Source of the DNA: JAGOZV01 sp964346445
GTDB lineage: Bacteria; Patescibacteriota; Saccharimonadia; Saccharimonadales; Saccharimonadaceae
Length of the DNA: 15,179 bases
Assembly (NCBI GenBank): GCA_964346445.1
Contig: CAYFUI010000015.1
Coordinates: 1-15,179 of the forward strand
Direction: 5' to 3'
The position numbers were made by a program, and so were the translations under genes. Below, piece after piece: positions 13,079 to 15,179 of this stretch. The notes under the pieces are model-generated. The model made no database searches. It was not told where the DNA came from and saw only the letters and a list, made by a program, of their open reading frames with translations. Position 1 is the stretch's first letter. Each line of letters begins with the position of its first letter.

Positions 13079-13580
13079 AAAACCTAAGAAAGAAATTAAA
13101 AAGGCCGCAGCCCTTAACCAAGAGCCCGCACCAACTAATGAAGAGGCAGGCAAGATAAAAGAACTTACTAACGACCTCCAGCGGCTAAGGGCAGATTTTG
13201 AGAATTACCGCAAACGCGTTGAACAAGACAAGCAAACTGCCAGGGGCTTTGCTAAACAGGAAACTGTCCTTAAGCTGTTACCTGCCCTAGATAATATAAA
13301 CAGAGCCACCAGTCACCTGCCAGCTAGCTTAGAAGATAACCAGTGGGCCAGTGGGGTGGTAAAGTTGCCTAAAATTTTACAAAAAGACTTAGCCGCCATT
13401 GGTGTGTCACCAATACTCGCGGCCCCCGGAACCCCTTTTAATCCGCAGTTGCATGACGCCATCCAAATGGATGAAGCGGCCGAAGGCGAAACTGAAGTTG
13501 TGGCAGAGGAGCTACAAACAGGTTATATGGTAGATGGTGTAGTTATACGGCCGGCCATGGTCAAGGTTACCCGTAATTAA
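13071..13580 (+). CDS. grpE: Nucleotide exchange factor GrpE
   Basis: The cochaperone that releases ADP from DnaK. It is a homodimer with a long N-terminal coiled coil and a C-terminal beta domain. The 169-residue protein has a basic, disordered start, the coiled coil LTNDLQRLRADFENYRKRVE (about 32-51), a helix bundle LLPALDNINRA, and the conserved end GTPFNPQLHDAI followed by GYMVDGVVIRPAMVKV, the GrpE signature. Ribosome-binding site AGAGGAG (13057-13063) lies seven bases before the ATG, inside the end of hrcA, so the two genes are coupled and both fall under CIRCE control. dnaK and dnaJ, which often follow, are not next here. Confidence 0.95.
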   Translation: MNKKPKKEIKKAAALNQEPAPTNEEAGKIKELTNDLQRLRADFENYRKRVEQDKQTARGFAKQETVLKLLPALDNINRATSHLPASLEDNQWASGVVKLPKILQKDLAAIGVSPILAAPGTPFNPQLHDAIQMDEAAEGETEVVAEELQTGYMVDGVVIRPAMVKVTRN

Positions 13581-13582
13581 AA

Positions 13583-13633
13583 GAATCTAATACCAGCTAC
13601 CCATACGGGCACTCATGCTTTAGATTCCGCTGG
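13583..13633 (+). other. Structured intergenic RNA element, possible pseudoknot or terminator
   Basis: GAATCTAA (13583-13590) can pair with TTAGATTC (13620-13627) around a 29-base loop. Inside that loop, CCAGC (13593-13597) can pair with GCTGG (13629-13633) just outside the stem, and CCC (13600-13602) faces GGG (13607-13609). The two main helices are pseudoknotted or mutually exclusive. There is no T-run after it, so a simple intrinsic terminator is doubtful. Confidence 0.4.
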
Positions 13634-13649
13634 CACAATTGCTGCTTGT

Positions 13650-13678
13650 TTGCATACCATAAGCCATTTAGTTATAAT
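13650..13678 (+). promoter_or_regulatory. Promoter of the phosphoketolase gene
   Basis: TTGCAT (13650-13655) and TATAAT (13673-13678) are 17 bases apart. A second TATAAT lies at 13694-13699, without a good -35. Both are upstream of the AAAGGA ribosome-binding site and the ATG at 13727. Confidence 0.55.
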
Positions 13679-13726
13679 AAAAGGCATAAGTACTATAATA
13701 GTAAAAATTAAAGGATGGGCAACAAC

Positions 13727-15179
13727 ATGAGCATAAAAGCTACAGAACAATATATACGTGCGGCAAATTATTTGACGGTTACGCAAATTTTTTTACAAGA
13801 CAACTTTTTATTAGAAAGGCCATTAAAGCCAGAAGATATTAAGCCACGCCTGTTGGGGCACTGGGGAGGATCACCTGGAGTTAACACTGCCTATGCCCAT
13901 TTAAGTAAATATATTAAAAAATATGGCAATGAAATGCTCTTTATTTTAGGCCCTGGCCATGCTTTTCCGGCACTCCAGGCTAACCTTTTCCTAGAGGGTT
14001 CATTGCAGCGGTTTTACCCCAATGCTACCCACACCTATGAAGGCATTGCCTATATTTCTAAATACTTTAGCTGGCCTTACGGTTTTCCCAGCCACTCTAG
14101 CCCAAGTGCGCCAGGAGTCATTTTAGAAGGGGGAGAGCTTGGCTATTCGCTATCTACCGCTTACGGCGCTGTATTAGATAACCCAGGCTTAATTGTAGCC
14201 ACCTTAATAGGTGACGGCGAAGCAGAAACTGGCCCACTAGCTGGTGCCTGGGCCCTTAATAAAATAGTAGACCCACGTACTAATGGTGTAGTACTACCCA
14301 TCTTAAACTTAAATGGTTACAAAATTTCCGGGCCAACTACCTTTGGGCGCATGAGCGACGAAGAGCTGACAGACTTTTTCATAGGTTCTGGTTACAATCC
14401 ACGAATTGTTGATGGGGTGAACCATCCTAATCTTGATGAGCAAATGGATGAAGCCATGGACTGGGCGCACCAAGAAATTCAAAAAGCTACTAGCGCTCCT
14501 GCTAACAAGACACCAATCTTGCCTATGATTATTATGCGCACCCCTAAGGGTCACACTGGGCCTAAGGAGTATAACGGCGATAAGATTGAAGGTAATGCTT
14601 TATCACATCAAGTTGTCTTTACGGAAGCTAAAACAGATGCTTCTCAGCTACGTGCCTTAGAAAAATGGTTAAAATCCTATAAGTTTAATGAGTTATTTAA
14701 CCGTGAAACTGGTTTTAAAGACTTTATTGACCCAGTAATGCCAGAATTTGAAAAACGCATGGGAATGAACCAGCGCGCATTAAGTGGTGAGCCTTATTAC
14801 AAACCACTAAAACTACCTAATATTGAGTTCTTTGCAGAGGATGCCAGCGTTCCTGGTACTATCGGCTCCAGTAGTATGCGCCGTGTTGGGCTATATATGA
14901 AAGAAGTTTTCCGTCTTAACCGTGAGGAAAAGAACTTCCGTGTGATGAGTCCAGATGAAACTTACTCTAACAAGATAGATGATATTTTTGAAGAAACTAA
15001 GCGTGCATGGGTCTGGCCAATAGAATCTTGGGATAAAGACTTAGCTGCTGATGGTCGCGTCATGGAAATGTTAAGTGAGCATAACCTACAGGGTCTTGCC
15101 CAGGGGTATATCTTAACTGGACGCCACTCTGTTTTTGCTAGTTATGAAGCCTTTATTCAGGTGGTAGCTAGCATGATGG
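13727..15179 (+). CDS. xfp: Xylulose-5-P/fructose-6-P phosphoketolase (3' end outside window)
   Basis: A thiamine-diphosphate enzyme that cleaves xylulose 5-phosphate (or fructose 6-phosphate) with phosphate to acetyl-phosphate and glyceraldehyde 3-phosphate (or erythrose 4-phosphate), the centre of heterofermentative sugar breakdown. The first 484 codons of an expected 790-825 are present. Motifs: GHWGGSPG (H45), GPGHAFP (H78; usually GPGHGGP), PSHSSP (H123), EGGELGYSLS, ThDP-binding GDGEAETGP (162-170) with N196 in LNLNGYKISGPT, RTPKGHTGPK, and at the end LTGRHSVFASYEAF with the catalytic Glu at 474. All catalytic histidines are kept, so it should be active. ATG 13727 has AAAGGA 11 bases upstream and its own promoter. 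Phosphoketolase is typical of fermentative Saccharibacteria. Confidence 0.96.
   Translation, partial: MSIKATEQYIRAANYLTVTQIFLQDNFLLERPLKPEDIKPRLLGHWGGSPGVNTAYAHLSKYIKKYGNEMLFILGPGHAFPALQANLFLEGSLQRFYPNATHTYEGIAYISKYFSWPYGFPSHSSPSAPGVILEGGELGYSLSTAYGAVLDNPGLIVATLIGDGEAETGPLAGAWALNKIVDPRTNGVVLPILNLNGYKISGPTTFGRMSDEELTDFFIGSGYNPRIVDGVNHPNLDEQMDEAMDWAHQEIQKATSAPANKTPILPMIIMRTPKGHTGPKEYNGDKIEGNALSHQVVFTEAKTDASQLRALEKWLKSYKFNELFNRETGFKDFIDPVMPEFEKRMGMNQRALSGEPYYKPLKLPNIEFFAEDASVPGTIGSSSMRRVGLYMKEVFRLNREEKNFRVMSPDETYSNKIDDIFEETKRAWVWPIESWDKDLAADGRVMEMLSEHNLQGLAQGYILTGRHSVFASYEAFIQVVASMM

Noticed and set aside
1..15179. CRISPR arrays, insertion sequences, prophage or toxin-antitoxin modules
   Set aside because: No spaced direct repeats, transposase motifs, terminal inverted repeats or phage genes were seen on either strand.

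Overview
The window reads as a chromosomal segment of a small-genome bacterium of the Candidate Phyla Radiation, most likely Candidatus Saccharibacteria (TM7) or a close relative. This is inferred from gene content: a phosphoketolase, a short TilS, a truncated HrcA, a surface FISUMP-type protein end, and a MurJ/FtsH/LepA core set. Genes are closely packed, the standard genetic code fits every reading frame, and the proteins contain almost no cysteine. No database search was possible, so the taxonomic call is tentative.

Layout. Bases 1-98 hold the last 31 codons of a FISUMP-domain surface protein. Next come an initiator tRNA-fMet (208-285) and its terminator. A leftward three-gene operon (2722 to 319) follows: a polytopic membrane protein, a stand-alone ATP-cone protein, and a flavoprotein of the mercuric-reductase/lipoamide-dehydrogenase type that has lost both redox cysteines. 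A divergent promoter region separates this operon from a small acidic protein (2901-3110). That gene overlaps tail-to-tail with a Y_phosphatase3-type phosphatase (3854-3078), which lies 12 nt downstream of an elongator-type CAT tRNA (3943-3867).

From 4059 everything runs rightward. A block tilS-ftsH-murJ-lepA covers tRNA-Ile lysidine modification, membrane proteolysis, lipid II flipping and ribosome back-translocation. It is followed by an MFS-like transporter, a guanylate-kinase-like protein, the heat-shock pair hrcA-grpE, and the first 484 codons of a phosphoketolase (xfp) that runs off the window.

The best regulatory signal is a near-consensus CIRCE operator at 12315-12341. It lies inside the last codons of the guanylate-kinase gene and covers the -35 region of a strong hrcA promoter. 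The -10 box of that promoter is so close to the hrcA ATG that the mRNA is probably leaderless. The upstream kinase gene has the same arrangement.

The part most likely to hold undescribed biology is the leftward operon with the cysteine-less, catalytically stripped flavoprotein. Other oddities are an initiator tRNA with a C1-U72 mismatch and a broken 3-GC anticodon stem, a minimal HrcA, and marked cysteine depletion.
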